Translations under genes and position numbers: made by a program
From: Actinostola sp. cb2023
Lineage: Eukaryota > Cnidaria > Anthozoa > Actiniaria > Actinostolidae
DNA length: 64,000 nucleotides
Reading direction: 5' to 3'
NCBI GenBank assembly: GCA_033675265.1
Contig: JAUJYZ010000492.1
Location: forward strand, 1 to 64,000
Shown: one piece after another, positions 45,501-55,307 of the stretch
How the letters are laid out: each line of letters opens with the position of its first letter
Position numbering within the stretch: the first letter of the stretch is position 1
The notes under the pieces: model-generated
Seen by the model: the letters and a program-made list of their open reading frames with translations, nothing else
Databases searched by the model: none
Told to the model about the DNA's origin: nothing

Positions 45501-48500
45501 CCTCTACCCACCCCCTAAGGCCCCTCTACCCACCCCTAAGGCCCCCCCTAAGGCCCTCTACCCACCCCCTAAGGCCCCTCTACCCACCTCCCTAAGGTCC
45601 CTCTATCCACCCCCTAAGGGCCCTCTACCCACCCCCTAGATGATTTTTTCAGTCTAATTACATTGTACCTAGTACCTAGTTTCTTTTGCCAGCCACAAAT
45701 CCTGTGATGATTAAAAAACAGTCACATATGAATGTAGATATACCTTCACATTTCTTTGGGAGGGGAGGGAGGCTTAATTAATTTCTGCATCTACAGTACA
45801 AAGGGGGAGGGGGAAGGGGCTTAATAGAGAAATGTACAGTAAGTCCTCACTTCAGTAGATCAATATTTGCCTTAACATACAAAAGTTGTGGTAACACTGT
45901 ACATGCTCATGGAATATTTGCTAGCCTTTGAAGGATGAAGTTTACTTATAAGCTGTAAGATTATTAAAGTCAATGAGATGTAGAGACTGATAGACTACAT
46001 GTAGTAGAGACTACGTCAGTGTAATAACAATCAACAAGTGTGTAGAATGAAGCTTTAACACCGTGTAAAAGTACATTTAGTGTGTTTCTACATGGAGTCA
46101 AAGTTTCATTCTACACACTTGTTGAGATGGATAGATACATGCATGAAGACAATAAAATCAGCTTTATGCAACATACCTTCTTTTTTGCCATGTCATTTAG
46201 TTCGTCAGTAAACCTCTGAAGGGTATCCACGATAAATTTAAATTTAATCTGTTGATGGTAACAATATATTTGTAAAACAAATTAACTTACATGTACATGT
46301 AACTGCTTCTTCATTTGTTCATTCTTTCTTTCTCTCTTCCTCTTTCCTTTATTTATTCCATCGCTCAGTCAGGCACTTGTACTCAGTCATTTATTCTCAT
46401 AGTAATTAAGAGTCATTTTCGCATGAGTGGGAATTAGTTACGGTACGGTTCGTTCCGTGTGGTGACGGTACCATGGCGTGTCCAAACATTCTGATTGGTT
46501 GAGCAATGACTTTGTGTGTTGTGATTGGTTAAATAGAATAGAGTGCTTAAGCAGCAGACATTTTTGTCAACATGGACGGCGCGCACACTGACGAATGATG
46601 TTCGAAACGACCATTGACGTCCGTGACGGCAATCTACAACGGCACTTCGCCTGTTTCCACGTCATAGATTACCGTCACGGACGTCAACGGTCATTTTGAA
46701 CGTTATTCGTCAGTGCGCGCGCCGCGCCGTCCATGTTGACAAAAACGTCTGCTGCTTAAGCTCCCTAATGTCTTCGATTCTGTACACTCTGTGACCGTAA
46801 CTCCGTACTGTAGGTTTTCCACTCGAAAACGACGCTAATCAATCAATCACACCAAAGTCAATCAATCACTCACTCATTCATTCATTCATCAATTCATGCA
46901 TTAACACTACAAATGTCCAGTCTATGCTAATATACCTACCTCAATCTGTTTAGGATAAGGAATATTCCACAATGGAGTGACAGAGAAATTCAATCTGACA
47001 ACAAAAATACTACAAATCAAGATATCTCTGATGAGCAAGAATTAAAGTTCTCAAAACAAAGACTTCCTCACCTGTCTAATATGGATTGCTTAGTGGTTTC
47101 ATCGTCTGTTGAGCCAAGTTTGATTCTTTTGGCATCAATATTGGTATCGCAAGCCTCTGTTAAGGAAATTATTTTGTAACTCATTGTACCGGTACTGTAG
47201 GTACAGTATCAAGCCCTGGTTGCACGAAAGGTGAATTAAGCGCTATCCACCGGATAAGTCCTATCCAACGGATAAAACTGATGCAGTTATCCAATAAATT
47301 TATCCGTTGGATAGGACTTATCCAGTGGCTTTCGTGCAACCAGGGCCAGAGCTTGATACATGTACTAGGTACATTGTACTTTATATCATTGATAAGTTTT
47401 CAGTTAAGGTTTATTGCAAGTGTCTGATAATTGGTTGAAATTGAGGGAAAGTTAAAGTGCTATAAAATACCCATAAAATCCTTCTGAGTGTTAACCCTAG
47501 AAAGAAAGGAGAAAGAGAAAACATATCTGACCCCGATGGGATTTAAGCCCACCATCTGCTCTCTAGGATTTGTAAGTTGTAGCAAGTTTGAAAAAGAAGG
47601 TAGTGGCATTCCATTCCATACCATCTATAAATCTTTTCCTGGCAACTCCCAAGGCTTCTGCTCTTTGAGTTGCCCTCATTGTGGCAACAGGATCAGGCAA
47701 AGCTTTGGCTAACTGAAAGCAAAAACATGTAACAAGTATTCAATAGAAGTCACCCAAGTTTTGAGGAGATCATGCTTTGAACATCAGTTTCAAAAAAAGT
47801 GTGATGCAATTGAACCCATCGATCTGGACCTCAGTTATCTGGAACTACATGTACATGTAATCCCACTACATGTACTCAGAACTGTTACAGCAACAAGCAA
47901 TACAGTCTCAAGGGACAAGAGTAACTTAATATAGTAGGAGCTTGAATAGTTTAAATCCAATGATACACTATTATTGTAAACAAATTCTGCTTTGTAAGAT
48001 TTTCTATCTATTCATTTACTGTTGCAAAATAAAAAAGGTGAAAAGTCTAATCCAAGGCCCTGGCCTGGTTGGAGATGTTCAAAATTGCAAGGTTCTATTG
48101 TATAAATCAATTACTTTAGTTGTCAGCTCTTTTCCTTTCCATTTTTTGCCGTGGAATGTTGTCAGTGCTTTCTGAAAAATACAAGGACGGACATTTCATT
48201 TGATACATTAATAGCTGTAACGCTAGGGACTAGCTAATAATTTCGTGACGTCACGAAAACAATAATTTTCGCTTTATCAACTTTCGATCCCCAATTTTGA
48301 AAGAACATCAATAAAGAAGCTTACATGCCAAATTTGAGAGCAATCGGTTAAATAGCGGCTGAGATATGGCCAGTTGAATGTATAATTTCCCCCCACAAAT
48401 CACTGTAATTTCGGCTTATGATCCAAGCCGAAATTACAGTGATTTGTGTGGGGAAATTATATATATCAACTGGGCATATCTCAGCCGCTATTTAACCGAT

Positions 48501-51500
48501 TGCTCTCAAATTTGGCATGTAAGCTTCTTTATTGATGTTCTTTCAAAGTTGATAAAGCGTCATCACTTCGGTACTCTATTCTCTCCAGTGTGCATGCAAT
48601 AGCTGTCGCTTAACAGACATGTTAACTGTCCCTTACCTGTCGTTCTTCTTCATTTCTGATGATGAGAGAATTAAAGAATTAATGTTTTACAACATATACA
48701 GGTAACAAGTGCATACATTTACATGCAAAATTTCACTCAGTAGCCTAACTAATAAAATACAGTTTTATACTTGTACAATGTACTTTAAAAGTTCATTATT
48801 TGGGAATCATTTGGTGCTGTTTTTTTTCTTTGATTTTTCGATGATTTTTATTTTTATATTTTTATTTTTCTTGTTTCGATCCAACAAGGAAAACCACTCA
48901 CAGAAAGCATGTATGACTGTAGCCTCCTCTGCATGCATCTTTCTGTGGATCGGGACTGTGGATTTCGGAAAGAGATGGGTCTGGGAACGAGACAAAGAAA
49001 ATAAGGGGGGATGGGAGGAGGGTTTAGGAGAGGAGAGGAGAACTCCTCCTTCCATTTCTCCTCTTCTCCTCTGTCCGTCCCCCTTTGTCATCCATTTTCT
49101 CTTCTCCCCAGTCTCTCTCTTCTACACAGGAACCCCAAAGTTAAGAGCTGCCTGCAGAGGAGGCTAGTATGGCTGGTAAATGGTAAAGAATATTACTATT
49201 CTATATATATATATATACACCTAATTTCAAAAACGTTGTCCAAATTAATAGCCAAATACGAATTCTTTCAAAAAGAATTCAGCTTGAATGCACTTCTTTT
49301 GTCTTTTAATGAAATCCTATTTGGCTTTTTTGATTATTATTGGACAACGTTTTTGAAATTAGGTGTATATATATTCACCTGAATGTGATAAATGCAACTC
49401 TTGCACCTGAAGTAGCCTTTATCTTGACAGGTTTGAAGCTTAAGTTGGATTCTAACAGTTTCTTGAATTGCTAAACAATGGTTTTAAAATATGTTGAAAT
49501 AAAGGAATTAGATTGACTGTGACATCTGACGTTGTGACACATGGTTAAAAACATGTAAACTACCTAGTAGATGCTTTGGAATGACTTGTATACAAAAACT
49601 TATTGAGTTTGATAGAGATACATGTAGAGATAGGTGTCCCCAATTAGTTAATTACCATCATGTAAACTAGATAGAGTACAAACACTAAAGGCGTGCAATA
49701 CTTTGTACTATTTAGAACTAAACAGCAATAATTAAACAATAGAAAACAATAGAATTAGCATAATTTAGCACTATTTAGTACTACTATCTATGTTGCATGC
49801 TTTTAGTGTTTGTATCTTTGACACGTTAATAAATATTTATTATTATTATTAATATTACTATTTGAAAACTTTGAAACATACATGTACAGTACATACAGCC
49901 TTGTTTTAGCCCAATAATTGAAGGGTTCCCTGCAAGAACAATGTAAGTGATCTCTGATCAAAATCTAAATTCTCCTCAAGATTCTTTGAATTTCAAAGGA
50001 GAATTTGGGTTTTGATCACAAGTCACTTCCTTCGTTCTTGCAGGGACCCCTTCAATTACTAGGCTATCCTGGAGAATTGAAGTAAAGATATATCCCTGTG
50101 TAGGGAAAAATACTGAGCTTCATTTAAAGTTTCAAGAACTCAACAAGGGGAATTAGTGGGAATTGATCTCATCTCCATAATATAAATGTAAACTACGGGA
50201 CTTTACCTTGTAAGATCCCTCCAACCCTGGGGAAAATCGTCAAGTTTGTTCCACCCTTTTTGCCATCCCCCTGGTAATAATAATAATAATAATAACTTTA
50301 TTAACGTGGTCAGCCCAAGGCTTCTCCCCCTTGGGGAAGGTACTGATCGACACATTGTACATATAGGTACAAATATAGTACATGTACCAATTTTCAAGCC
50401 ATGTAGTTTTTTCGTAGTTTCCCAGAATTCTTCAGGATTCCACACACAAGCGAGATCAGGAGACAAAAATATTAAGAGGCATTTATGCAAACATTGTTGC
50501 AGTGAGCTCTTGTCTACCTTTGCTCGCTACCAATACAAGATGATACCCGCAGGTTTGACTGACTACAGAACCTGTGAGAATAAGCTCAGATCTTGGCTGT
50601 TACATGTATTTTAGCTTTGACTCAGGGACCATTTTAAAATATTTTTGTTCCCTGACCTCACTTGCGCATGCAGGATCCTGAAGAATTCTGGGAAACTACG
50701 AAAAAGTGCATTTAATACCGGTAAGCTGATACATGTAAATTACATGTTGTCATGTACCTAGTCTGCGAATACAGCCACTTTTTCACGCTCGCCACAGTGA
50801 TCTCCCGAAAGAAGCATCTGTGTTGTGAGTGCAACATTCCTGTACTGTGACATCATTTTTGACCCGATTCTGGTCAAAGAAGCTGATTGGTCAGCTTGCT
50901 GGTAATCGCATTATTTCAGAACGACCAGAACAAAATATTACAATGTCGAGCCGACTTATCATATGCACAGATGTATAAAATCATGTTCTACAATAATTTT
51001 GATTGCCGAATCAACAAACTCAGGCCGTTTGGAAGTAGTGTTCACAACATGAGCGGCTGTGTTGTATCAGATTTACAACACGAGCTGTCATGACCTCAGA
51101 GATCACAGTATAGGAATGTTGCACTCACAATGCAGACGCTTCTTTGCGGGAGACTCTGTGGTGCGACCGCCAAAAAGCGGCTGTATTCGCAGGCTATCAT
51201 GTACCTTGAAACCAAAGTACTTGGGGAGATTGGCAATTTCAATCTTGAAAATTTCTGAGGTAAATTCATTTTCCTTTTTCATGTGGGGATATGCTGCTTC
51301 CTCTTTGACTTTGGCCTTTGATTCTTGACTTTCATCATCGTCATCGACTCCACCATTTTTATCATTGTCATCATCATCATCACCTCCACCATTTTTATCA
51401 TTGTCATCATCATCATTTTGAATTCCCGATGGACCAGGGATCTCTTCACTTTTAATCTGTACATCAAGGTCTGAAAGTTGACACTGTTCAATTCCTCGTG

Positions 51501-51714
51501 TTTTTTCAGTGTCTCCCACGTCTTCCAGTTTTACTGCCATTGTGACTTGTTTGTCATTTGTACTCAAGTCATCGCTTTCCTCTGTGCTATCTCCTTCGCG
51601 CAAGGGAATAAAATCCATGCTTAAGATGTCTGAAGAGTTTGTCTTTGGAGAGCCGACCGTTTGAGATGCATTCGCGTCCGAATTTAATTTTGAATGCACA
51701 TCACCGTCCGCCAT
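36556..51714 (-). CDS. TRMT2A: TRMT2A tRNA (uracil-5-)-methyltransferase
   Basis: Makes 5-methyluridine (m5U54) in the T loop of tRNA using S-adenosylmethionine. Exons in transcript order: 51714-51205, 49470-49379, 48655-48637 (19 nt), 48171-48115, 47712-47622, 47156-47072, 46994-46940, 46248-46177, [missing, 44746-46176], 44745-44700, 44309-44249, 44002-43976, 43169-43099, 42342-42290, 41906-41822, 41302-41239, ~40415-40364, 40258-40221, 40062-40002, 39302-39225, 39005-38962, 38770-38695, 38460-38338, 37312-37216, 36727-36556. The start is MADGDVHSK, then a long acidic linker and an RRM-like domain (FKIEIANLPKYFGF, FHGKKWKGKEL). The TrmA-type catalytic domain has CCGTGTIGL (SAM loop), VIGVELLESAVEDA, DPPRAGL, YVSCN (catalytic Cys) and HCEL (catalytic Glu). 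Splice phases agree at nearly all junctions; around 40364-40415 one base is lacking, perhaps in its CCCC run. It ends in TGA at 36558-36556. Confidence 0.93.
37382..38337. repeat. Minisatellite made from a TRMT2A exon-intron junction
   Basis: About a dozen ~59-bp units plus several ~40-46-bp units. On the minus strand each long unit carries the codons for the end of exon 38460-38338 (ADPPRAGL or variants), then the position of its donor (ctacgtatgt or the broken ctacttatgt) and the first intron bases (ataccacccctcccc). The array begins at the real donor at 38337 and fills the intron. Confidence 0.93.
39795..39973. repeat. cacaggnagcccaa foldback in TRMT2A intron
   Basis: The left end ccacaggcagcccaaccattg and right end caatggttgggttgcctgtg are inverse complements. 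Inside, gcgcgcgt...gatgggtttcctgtgg marks a second inner terminus. Related in sequence to the inner layer at 17138-17500 and to 41960-42085. Confidence 0.85.
40520..40715. repeat. Foldback element in TRMT2A intron
   Basis: gacgcatttgtacaggctta is paired with aagcctgtacaaatgcgtc, and cggtgtaaattattcacaaatatcaa-type sequence occurs twice between them. Confidence 0.7.
40790..41165. repeat. Tandem (CAT)-rich repeat, unit ~75-85 bp
   Basis: Units of type aatcaccatcatcatcatc...aactacaacaatcgccatc...acaaatcagcatcatcac repeat about five times in the TRMT2A intron between exons 41302-41239 and 40415-40364. Confidence 0.85.
41345..41455. repeat. Short foldback
   Basis: cgttttttcttcgtctacgatgtatg is matched by catacatcgtagacgcaggaaaaaacg, with a gc-rich centre around cgaccgagcgctttcgg. 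Confidence 0.75.
41629..41751. repeat. gagtcgttttcg TIR element, short copy
   Basis: Begins agtcgttttcgtggga and ends tcatacgaaaacgact, with gattggatgag inside. It is an internally deleted member of the family at 4990-5198, within a TRMT2A intron. Confidence 0.75.
41960..42085. repeat. cacaggnagcccaa family fragment
   Basis: cgcacagggagcccaacata, gtaccacaggaaacccatcaaaaag and agaagcaatggttgggctgc appear in order, an internally deleted member of the family at 17138-17500. It lies in a TRMT2A intron. Confidence 0.65.
42885..43077. repeat. gagtcgttttcg TIR element
   Basis: Starts gagtcgttttcgtatgagtg and ends catacgaaaacgactc, with acggtacggaatcgatgaca and ccaatcagaatgcttgg inside. It stops about 16 nt from the 5' splice site of TRMT2A exon 43169-43099. 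Confidence 0.88.
44916..45358. repeat. TIR element with ggggtactcaggggtatc ends
   Basis: Arms of about 45 bases: tactcaggggtatcagtgac near 44937 and gtcactgatacccctgagta-type sequence near 45325-45350. The interior holds four copies of gttaaaaaagtttctttttt. It may have displaced or hidden the undetected TRMT2A exon, which must lie between 44746 and 46176. Confidence 0.85.
45470..45645. repeat. ~20-bp tandem repeat
   Basis: About eight units of ctctacccaccccctaaggc with small indels, in a TRMT2A intron. Confidence 0.9.
46410..46836. repeat. gagtcgttttcg element with nested palindrome
   Basis: Outer ends agtcattttcgcatgagtgg and cactcgaaaacgac belong to the family at 4990-5198. The interior is a second large inverted repeat (gcttaagcagcagac...tgtcaacatggacggcg and its inverse complement, ~46545-46770). 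Two foldbacks are nested in one TRMT2A intron. Confidence 0.82.
47214..47347. repeat. ggataagt foldback element, full copy
   Basis: cctggttgcacgaaagg at the left end and ctttcgtgcaaccagg at the right end are inverse complements. The middle repeats the 14668-14758 sequence. It lies in a TRMT2A intron. Confidence 0.9.
48265..48560. repeat. Long foldback element
   Basis: Arms of about 140 bases, nearly perfect (gctttatcaactttc...gaaagttgataaagc at the ends, and ccgaaattacagtgatttgtg at the centre around 48418-48445). It lies in a TRMT2A intron. Confidence 0.88.
49217..49366. repeat. Introner-like MITE, copy A (TRMT2A intron)
   Basis: A 150-bp element with ~28-bp terminal inverted repeats acacctaatttcaaaaacgt / acgtttttgaaattaggtgt, homologous along its length, in reverse orientation, to the element at 62767-62933. 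It starts 12 nt inside the donor of TRMT2A exon 49470-49379. Relative to each host transcript, the two copies have the same orientation. Confidence 0.92.
49907..50066. repeat. Foldback element
   Basis: gcccaataattgaagggttc...ctgcaagaac is paired with gttcttgcagggaccccttc...aattactaggc; arms are ~70 bases. It lies in TRMT2A intron 1. Confidence 0.8.
50397..50704. repeat. Foldback element
   Basis: tttcgtagtttcccagaatt and its inverse complement aattctgggaaactacgaaa lie near 50411 and 50685. It lies in TRMT2A intron 1. Confidence 0.75.
50757..51197. repeat. Foldback element abutting TRMT2A exon 1
   Basis: ctgcgaatacagccactttt on the left is matched by aaaagcggctgtattcgcag on the right, with gagtgcaacattcctgtact / gtataggaatgttgcactc further in. 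Its right end lies about 8 nt inside the donor of exon 51714-51205. Confidence 0.83.
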
Positions 51715-52045
51715 CTTTATTTCTACACTACACAGGAATCCCACCCAAAAAAACAAGTACACGAGCTTCGGACCACAGGAATCCCAAACTCAACACTTCA
51801 ACACTGTTTTCGAGATTTATTGTTTATTATTGTTTATTAAACATTTTCTTTTTAAAAAAAAGCACCAAATTGAACTAGCTTACATCACATACTTATTTGT
51901 ACAGTCTCATCCTTGGAAGAGACCAGTGGCAGCAATGGCGGATTCGGCGGCAGTTCCTGAATGTGTTCGGATTTCTCCGAACACAATCCGGATTTTTTCG
52001 TACCACAGGGATACCATAAAACCTTCATCCAAGAACGCCTGGACG
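51715..52045. promoter_or_regulatory. Shared TRMT2A/CLYBL 5' region
   Basis: TRMT2A starts at 51714 going left and CLYBL at 52046 (or 51935) going right, so at most 331 bases hold both promoters and 5' leaders. No TATA box is obvious at a suitable distance. The arrangement suits a bidirectional promoter of two housekeeping genes. Confidence 0.6.
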
Positions 52046-54625
52046 ATGTCTGCATTGAAGTCTGGATTTCTTGTAAATCTGCTAAAACATCGTTTTGCTG
52101 CCCCAAGGCAGTTTTCAAGATGCCTTAGTGGCTTTGTTCCAAGAAGGTCTTTCCTTTATATGCCAGGGAATGATGAACGAAAGGTGAAAAAGGCAACGGG
52201 GCTCGACGCTGACTGCGTTGTTTTGGACTGTGAAGATGCTGTTGCATTGAGTAGGAAGGTGAAACTTCTGTTATGAAAATCATTTCTTGCATTGTTTATA
52301 TTTTCATCAAACAATATGTTAAACAGTTTGATTCTATGAAGTTCTTTCACCTCTATAGACTACATATAATATACAGTCTATTTTTCCTTCCCAGATTTTT
52401 CCTTCCTTCCTTCCTTCCTTCCTTCCTTCCTTCCTTCCTTCCTTCCTTCCTTCCTTCCTTCCTTCCTTCCTTCCTTCCTTCCTTCCTTCCTTCCTTCCTT
52501 CCTTCCTTCCTTCCTTCCTTCCTTCCTTCCTTTCTTACTTCCTTCCTTTCTTACTTTCCTCCCTCCCTTCCTCCTTCCTTCCTTCCCTCCCTCCCTCCCC
52601 CTCCCTCCTTCCCTCCCTCCCTCCTCCCCTCCCTCCCTCCCCCCCCTCCCTCCCTCCTTCTCTCCCTCCCACCCTCCTTCTTTCGTTCGTTCGTTCCTTC
52701 CTTCCTTCCTTCATCTCTCTATTTCCCTCTTTCCACTGTTTAAATAGTTATTGACATTAATTCATATTTTCATATTTTCGGTCTGTGTTTCATCTTGTAC
52801 TTCCTAGGTACTCATGGATTTTATTCATTAATTCTCTTATTTATTTTCTTTGTTTTGAAACCCTATTACTAGGAAGAAGCAAGAAGTACAATTTCTAGAC
52901 TACTGAATGAGTTAGAATTTGGCCATAGTGAGGTTTGTGTTCGCATTAATGCAGTCACAAGTGGATTTGCAGAGGGTGATTTGACTGAGATTCTAACAGG
53001 AAAAGTCATACCAAAGACTATTGTTGTACCAAAGGTAGACACTCTGGATGACATCAAATGGGTTAGTATTGCAGCAATCAAACACGTTGTCACTACAAAC
53101 CAAAGGCTTTCAAACAAAAATGCAGAATGAAACTTGAACACCAAAAGTTAAAATGCTGGTTTCCCCTTATTATACAGCCACCCTTGCGAGGGTGGCCACT
53201 TAATACAGGTTTGACTGTATTTATAGCCCACATATATATACAGTCGAACCTCTCGTAAGCGACCACCGAAAATGTTAAGCCATGTGGTCGCTTATGGGAG
53301 GTGGTTTCTTACGAGAGGTTCCAACTATAGTGATTTGACTTAAATGGAAATTTAGAACAGTACTGGCCGCTTAGGAGAAGTTGTCACTTACAAGAGTGGG
53401 CACAACCGGAGGTGCAACTGAGTGTATAAACAAAGGTTTCATTGTGAGGCTCTGGGGAACAATTCAATTTTTTTTAAATAAAAATAAATAAATAAAATAA
53501 TAAATAAAAAAAAATATATATATAACAATTCAATTTATGCTTTTATCTTTTCACAATTTATCAGCATTATCATTCCCCAGAGCAGCACTTTGAAACTTTT
53601 GTGTGTGACAAGTGAAACATCTATCAAAAGCCGGCTATTGTTACATTTAGATAAGTGACAAGATTGGTGATCTGATGAAAAGCAGAGCTGAACACATCCA
53701 TTTGATAACCCAGGCTGAAAGTGCAATAAGTTTGCTTAACCTGAGAGATGTCTGTATGTATGGCACAGAAGCTGCCAGGCCGTTTAGTCTTCAGGCTATC
53801 ATTTTTGGGTCTGATGACTTCCTTGTAAGCATTGGTGGTACAAGAACGAAGGATGCACTAGAGTTGTTGTATGCACGCCAAAGTGTCGTTGTGCATGCAA
53901 AGGCATATGGATTGCAAGCCATTGACTTGGTACATATTGATTATAGAGGTGAGCCTCTTAGACAAATCATTCATAAAAGTTCACCCATTCATCCATTCAT
54001 CCATTTTCCCATCTATTCATTCATTCATCCATTATTCCATCTATTCATTCATTCATCCATTCTTCCATCTATTCACTCATTCATTCATCCAATCTTCCAT
54101 CTATTTATTCATTGAATTATTCATCCATTCATTCATCCCATTCATTCAACCATTCATCCCATCCCAACTATCCATTCATTCATTTATTCATTCATTCATT
54201 CACTCGTCAATTCATTCACTCATCCCTTCTATCCATCCATTTATTCTTTTCTGGTTTCTGGTTTATTTATTCATTGACATCTTGCCTTTAGATTTAGATG
54301 ACCTCAAGAAGCAGTCAGAAGAAGGAGCAAGAATGGGTTTTACTGGTAGGAGGGGGGCACTGGGTACTCACCATGATTTAGGGTGGGGTGTGCCGCCCAG
54401 ACCTCTGAAATCTCGCAATGTTTCTGTGCAAAAAGTTGATTTTCATACTTTCCAGTGGTTTCAGTGCAAAAATGTATTTTTCAGTGCAAAAATGTATTTT
54501 TCAGTGCAAAATTTCCAGATTTGTTTCCCTGTTTCAGTGCTGTAAGGCTCAAAAACCGACCCTGTCTGGTGGCACTTACCCATACCACTTACATGTATAT
54601 TATTATTATTATGATTATGATTATG

Positions 54626-54660
<35 letters not shown>

Positions 54661-55307
54661 CATTGTCATTGTCATTGTCATTGTCATTATCATTATCATT
54701 ATCATTATTATATGGGAGTGTGCCCCAGTTGTTGTGTTGCTTGCCTGGTAGGCATTACCACTCTTTGACCACTTGAGATGAAAGTTGTGACTGTTAAGTC
54801 TGCTCCATTCTGCAGGTAAACAACTCATTCATCCAGGACAGATAGATATTGTGAATACAGCGTTCTCACCAAGTAGTGAGAGAATACAATGGGCAAAAGA
54901 TTTACTGGAGGCATTTGAACAACAAGAAAAACTGGGCAAAGTAAGTGATTCTGATTGATCAATAAATAAGAATTTCTTCAACCAATTTGTACTTTTTGAA
55001 ATGAGCTTTCTGGCTCAACGTCCATCATCAGGTTTGGAAATGTCAAACCTACAGTTGCCATAGTAATAATTGTTAATCAATTAATTGCTGTTGTTGTAGC
55101 TGCTACATGTATTACTGGCATTTCTATTAAAATAATAATAATAATTGAAGGACAACCCCTCCTAGCAATATACACATACCAATGTTATTCCTTGATATGT
55201 TTTAGGGGGCTATCAGTTTCCAAGGCAACATGATTGACATGCCATTAGTGTTACAAGCAAGAAATGTGATACGATTGGCTGAGCACATAAAGACTGACAA
55301 CCCCTAG
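52046..55307 (+). CDS. CLYBL: CLYBL citramalyl-CoA lyase, mitochondrial
   Basis: Six exons (52046-52258, 52873-53061, 53651-53948, 54292-54345, 54816-54940, 55206-55307) with consistent phases encode 326 residues; the human protein has 340. CLYBL splits citramalyl-CoA to acetyl-CoA and pyruvate in the mitochondrion, part of itaconate/C5-dicarboxylate disposal that protects vitamin B12. The amino end from this ATG is basic and amphipathic (NLLKHRFAAPRQFSRCLSG), a plausible targeting peptide. It is followed by the HpcH/HpaI-type lyase fold: FLYMPGNDERKVKKA, VVLDCEDAVA, VCVRINAVTSG, VPKVDTLDDI, IIFGSDDF, LYARQSVVVHAKAYGLQAIDLV, GARMGFTG and KQLIHPGQIDIV. An earlier in-frame ATG at 51935 would add 37 residues and hide the targeting signal, so 52046 is preferred. 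IIFGSDDF has Asp-Asp where the human enzyme has Glu-Asp. Confidence 0.93.
52395..52540. repeat. (TTCC)n microsatellite in CLYBL intron 1
   Basis: About 35 ttcc units, grading into ctcc/cttc variants to ~52715. Strongly strand-asymmetric. Confidence 0.95.
53240..53410. repeat. Dispersed element with gtcgaacctctcgtaagcg
   Basis: cgaacctctcgtaagcgacc recurs inverted as ggtggtttcttacgagaggttcc inside the same block, followed by cttacaagagtgggcacaac. Small TIR-like element in CLYBL intron 2. Confidence 0.6.
53975..54245. repeat. (ATTC/ATCC)n degenerate satellite in CLYBL intron 3
   Basis: cattcatccattcat-type tetranucleotides with higher-order units such as atctattcattcattcatcc. Ile/His/Ser-rich frames are artefacts. 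Confidence 0.9.
54349..54596. repeat. Dispersed repeat starting at the CLYBL exon 4 donor
   Basis: gggcactgggtactcaccatg and tagggtggggtgtgccgccc match the style of elements near 12590-13080 and 58500-58640; cagtgcaaaaatgtattttt is repeated twice inside. It begins about 3 nt inside the 5' splice site at 54346. Confidence 0.65.
54598..54710. repeat. ATT/ATC trinucleotide-rich microsatellite
   Basis: (attatt)(gattat)(cattat)(cattgt) blocks in order, in CLYBL intron 4. Confidence 0.9.

Noticed and set aside
51830..52045. CLYBL starting at the ATG at 51935
   Set aside because: The extra residues lack targeting character and would bury the amphipathic presequence that begins at 52046; kept only as an alternative.
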